Positions 7,230-7,960 of a DNA stretch of 7,960 nt are shown here, one piece after another; the stretch's first letter is position 1; the number at the start of each line of letters is the position of its first letter. The notes under the pieces were generated by a model, which was not told the DNA's origin, searched no databases, and worked only from the letters and a program-made list of their open reading frames with translations. The position numbers were made by a program, and so were the translations under genes. The stretch spans positions 1-7,960 of the forward strand of contig JAOTVO010000114.1 in the NCBI GenBank assembly GCA_029863355.1. The letters run 5' to 3'. Origin of the DNA: Candidatus Krumholzibacteriia bacterium (GTDB lineage Bacteria; Krumholzibacteriota; Krumholzibacteria; WVZY01; JAKEHA01).

Positions 7230-7960
7230 GCGCCACGGCGCACGTCGCGCACGTCGTGCAGAACCTCGCCATCGGCGGGCTGGAGCGCGTCGTGCTGGAT
7301 CTGGCCACCCACGTGGACCGCACGCGCTACCGCTGCTCGATCGTCTGCCTCGGGGCAGGGGGCGATCTGGGCGAGCAGGCGGTGGCCGCCGGCGTCCCCG
7401 TGCGGGCGCTGGCCAAGGGGCCCGGCTTCCGCCTGGGGGCACTGGCGCGCCTGGCGCGAATCCTGCGACGCGAGCGGGTCGCCCTTGTGCACTGCCACAA
7501 TACCGCGCCGCTGGTCTACGGCGCCCTGGCTGGCCGCCTGGCCGGCGCCGCGGGGGTGGTCTACACGGCGCACGGGATGAAGACCTCCGGCGAGCGCAAG
7601 CCGGTCCTGCTGCAGCGCCTGGGCCTGGTCGACCACTTCGTCACCGTCTCCGAGGACGCCCGCCGCATCGCCGTCGAGCGCGCGGGAGCCCCGGCGGGGC
7701 GCGTGGCGACGGTATTGAACGGCGTCGACGTTGCCGCCTTCGCGGACCGCGCCGACCCGGCCGCGCGGCGCGCCGCGCGCGCCGCCATGGGCGTTCCCGC
7801 CGACGGGTTCGTCTTCGGCATCGTGGCGCGGCTGTCCGCGGCCAAGGATCACGCGCGCCTCTTCGCCGCCTTCGCCGCCCTGGCCCAGCACGACGCGCGC
7901 GTGCGCCTGGTCGTGGTGGGGGACGGCGAGCGGCGAGCGGACCTCGAAACGCGCGTCGGG
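7226..7960 (+). CDS. Glycosyltransferase family 4 (5' part, cut by window end)
   Basis: The first 245 residues of a second GT4 enzyme are present and open to the last base. The N-terminal domain begins with AHVVQNLAIGGLERVVLDL, in which the GGLE loop (17-20) binds substrate in GT4 enzymes. VHCHN and YTAHGMK (113-119) follow, then VTVSEDARRI and VLNGVD. The donor domain has started, with VARLSAAKD (R202 and K207, phosphate-binding) and VVVGDGE. The EX7E motif would lie beyond the window. The N-terminus resembles the sugar transferases described with exosortase/PEP-CTERM polysaccharide loci (TIGR03088-like), but no exosortase is in the window, so this is only a resemblance. The GTG start overlaps the SDR stop (GTGA). 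The nearest Shine-Dalgarno candidate is only a GGGGG at 7214-7218, so translation may depend on coupling. It probably adds another sugar to the same repeat unit. Confidence 0.9.
   Translation, partial: MSATAHVAHVVQNLAIGGLERVVLDLATHVDRTRYRCSIVCLGAGGDLGEQAVAAGVPVRALAKGPGFRLGALARLARILRRERVALVHCHNTAPLVYGALAGRLAGAAGVVYTAHGMKTSGERKPVLLQRLGLVDHFVTVSEDARRIAVERAGAPAGRVATVLNGVDVAAFADRADPAARRAARAAMGVPADGFVFGIVARLSAAKDHARLFAAFAALAQHDARVRLVVVGDGERRADLETRVG

Noticed and set aside
7226..7960. Evidence for an exosortase/PEP-CTERM-associated locus
   Set aside because: The last glycosyltransferase resembles members described with such loci, but no exosortase, PEP-CTERM protein or XrtA-specific marker is present in the window.

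Overview
This 7,960-base window is uniformly G+C-rich, with G or C in most third codon positions. It is packed with genes on the + strand only. Eight genes fit one exopolysaccharide or capsule biosynthesis operon of a diderm (Gram-negative-type) bacterium. The diderm assignment rests on an outer-membrane polysaccharide-export (OPX/Wza-class) protein with a signal peptide. High G+C, frequent GTG starts and a chain-length protein encoded apart from its tyrosine kinase would suit Myxococcota/Deltaproteobacteria or high-GC candidate phyla such as Rokubacteria. The sequence alone does not settle the taxon.

Layout. Positions 3-452 hold the C-terminal part of a WbpP/TviC-like UDP-sugar 4-epimerase cut by the window edge. 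Positions 449-1441 encode the OPX export protein and 1465-3156 a Wzz/GNVR chain-length co-polymerase with an extra C-terminal membrane helix. Positions 3159-3845 encode a separate cytoplasmic BY-type tyrosine kinase with a tyrosine-rich tail. A 50-base gap with a perfect GC hairpin (3846-3862) follows. The second block holds a GT4 glycosyltransferase (3896-5119), a Gfo/Idh/MocA oxidoreductase (5116-6207), an extended SDR epimerase/dehydratase (6204-7229) and the N-terminal part of a second GT4 glycosyltransferase (7226-7960, cut by the window end).

How they work together. The epimerase, oxidoreductase and SDR would supply or modify nucleotide sugars or lipid-linked sugars. The two glycosyltransferases would build the repeat unit on the cytoplasmic face. 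The chain-length protein and kinase would control polymerisation and export, and the OPX protein would carry the polymer across the outer membrane. The initiating phosphoglycosyltransferase, flippase (Wzx) and polymerase (Wzy) are not in the window and would be expected nearby. Four of the seven junctions are 4-base ATGA/GTGA overlaps, and four starts have a purine-rich Shine-Dalgarno sequence exactly 6 nt upstream, so translational coupling is likely. No promoter, RNA gene, mobile element, CRISPR array or long intergenic region was seen.

This looks like a recognisable polysaccharide operon and not a wholly new system. The points most worth a second look are the three-helix adaptor paired with a split kinase, a sharp cluster of A/T-ending codons over that third helix, the hairpin between the two halves of the operon, and the undefined sugar chemistry of the oxidoreductase/SDR pair.
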